A stretch of DNA of 7,634 nucleotides from a bacterium (GTDB taxonomy: Bacteria > Ratteibacteria > UBA8468 > B48-G9 > JAFGKM01), in the NCBI GenBank assembly GCA_029548585.1, contig JAKPNC010000100.1, forward strand, positions 1-7,634, written 5' to 3'. Of the stretch, positions 6,889 through 7,634 are shown in pieces (positions within the stretch are counted from its first letter, which is position 1; every line of letters starts with the position of its first letter). The notes below the pieces were generated by a model. That model saw only the letters and a list, made by a program, of their open reading frames with translations, did no database searches and was not told the origin of the DNA. A program made the translations under genes and the position numbers.

Positions 6889-7634
6889 CTACCCTCCTAT
6901 CTCGATAACGCACTTGAGAGCTTCTCCTTTTTTTACCATGGAGATACCCTCGGTTATCCTTTCAAGTGGAAGCAGCCTGGTGATGAACTTGCCCGCGTCT
7001 ATCTTGTGGCTGGCAATCAATTCTGCGGCCCTGATATAATCCTTCCTGTTTGATGCGAAGGCGCCGAATACGGACAACTCCTTGTAGTGTATGATGTTGG
7101 AGTCAATGTTTATGAACGAATCATCCTTGGGCAACCCTCCGAAAAGGCTTATTCTTCCCTTTGAGCCGAGCAGTTCAAGTCCTTCAATCTGTGCCTTCTT
7201 TGCGGGACAGGCGGTTATCACCACGTCTGCGCCGTACCCGCCTGTAAGTTTCATCACTTCTTCCTTAACGCTTGTCTTCGATGGATCAAGGAGGATGAGC
7301 CCGTCAAACTGCCTGCCGAATTTCTCGAGCCTGTCGAAGGCGGGATCTGAGATAATGACCCTTTCAGCCCCCGATGCCTGTGCGAGGACAGCGTGGAAAA
7401 GTCCTATCGGACCTCCCCCGTATATCACGACCGTATCCCCGGGCCCTACATGGAGGTAGCTCTGCCCGTTGATGGCGCAGGAAAGCGCCTCTATGAGCGC
7501 GCCTTCCTTCATTGAGATATTTTCGGGCAGTTTGAGCAGGGCTTTCTGCCGGATCCCTGCCGCAGGCATCACAACGTATTCTGCATACCCCCCGGGATAG
7601 AAATACCCTATGGCTTTTGTGTCGGGGCACAGGT
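6889..7634 (-). CDS. Zinc-type alcohol/polyol dehydrogenase (MDR family), C-terminal part
   Basis: The last 247 codons of a medium-chain dehydrogenase are present; the start lies beyond the right edge, since the frame stays open to the end of the window. Family members are about 340-350 residues, so roughly 100 N-terminal residues, including most of the catalytic zinc site, are not visible. What is seen: PGGYAEYVV near visible residues 13-21, the EALSCAING segment typical of threonine and sorbitol dehydrogenase relatives, a Rossmann motif GGGPIG followed by a helix, and an acidic residue in IISDP at the end of the second strand, which favours NAD(H). The protein is expected to be a cytoplasmic NAD-dependent oxidoreductase acting on a secondary alcohol, polyol or hydroxy-amino acid; the substrate cannot be read from this part. 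It ends in TAG 8 nt before ribD and is probably in the same operon. The fold is secure, the exact enzyme is not. Confidence 0.88.
   Translation of the reverse strand, partial: LCPDTKAIGYFYPGGYAEYVVMPAAGIRQKALLKLPENISMKEGALIEALSCAINGQSYLHVGPGDTVVIYGGGPIGLFHAVLAQASGAERVIISDPAFDRLEKFGRQFDGLILLDPSKTSVKEEVMKLTGGYGADVVITACPAKKAQIEGLELLGSKGRISLFGGLPKDDSFINIDSNIIHYKELSVFGAFASNRKDYIRAAELIASHKIDAGKFITRLLPLERITEGISMVKKGEALKCVIEIGG
6892..6898 (-). promoter_or_regulatory. Ribosome binding site deciding the ribD start
   Basis: AGGAGGG on the minus strand overlaps the last codons and stop of the dehydrogenase. It lies 11 nt before the ATG at 6880; a weaker AGGG at 6887-6890 lies 6 nt before the same ATG. 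A GTG at 6913 would extend RibD by 11 residues inside the dehydrogenase, but it lies upstream of this site and the extra residues are not RibD-like, so the ATG at 6880 is preferred. Confidence 0.7.

Overview
All recognisable genes lie on the minus strand, so the window reads biologically from right to left. From the right edge the order is: the C-terminal part of a zinc-type (MDR) dehydrogenase; ribD; ribE; a 1375-residue exported multidomain protein; and the start of a second exported protein that is its tandem paralogue and runs off the left edge. Coding density is high. The only gaps are 8 nt (dehydrogenase/ribD), 102 nt (ribE/first exported gene) and 165 nt (between the two exported genes); ribD and ribE overlap by 16 nt. 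There is no gene-free stretch over 300 bases, and I saw no tRNA, rRNA, CRISPR array or transposase.

The organism is a bacterium: Shine-Dalgarno sequences of the AGGAGG type precede most starts, genes are tightly packed, and riboflavin synthesis uses the bacterial RibD fusion and a RibE of normal length. Frequent ATA, AGA and AGG codons, together with a large exported LamG/beta-helix/CBM9-like protein, suggest an uncultured polysaccharide-degrading lineage such as a member of the PVC group (Planctomycetes, Lentisphaerae, Omnitrophica) or a similar candidate phylum. This placement is inference; nothing in the window fixes the taxon.

The right half (5142-7634) is a housekeeping block. RibD carries out two successive steps, deamination and reduction, and RibE forms riboflavin from lumazine. 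The dehydrogenase is apparently co-transcribed with them, and the ribD ribosome binding site lies across its stop codon. The ribBA and ribH genes that often follow are not seen here.

The left half (1-5039) is an export block. The complete protein has a signal peptide, a LamG-like lectin domain, four TPR-like repeats, a long right-handed beta-helix resembling GH141-type carbohydrate enzymes, and a C-terminal CBM9-like domain. The partial paralogue shows the same signal peptide and LamG start. The most notable signal is that codons 8-39 of the two genes are identical except for one silent base, while the flanking sequence has clearly diverged. This points to recent gene conversion or exchange of an export-and-N-terminus cassette. 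I did not find convincing evidence of a defence, mobile or otherwise wholly new system.
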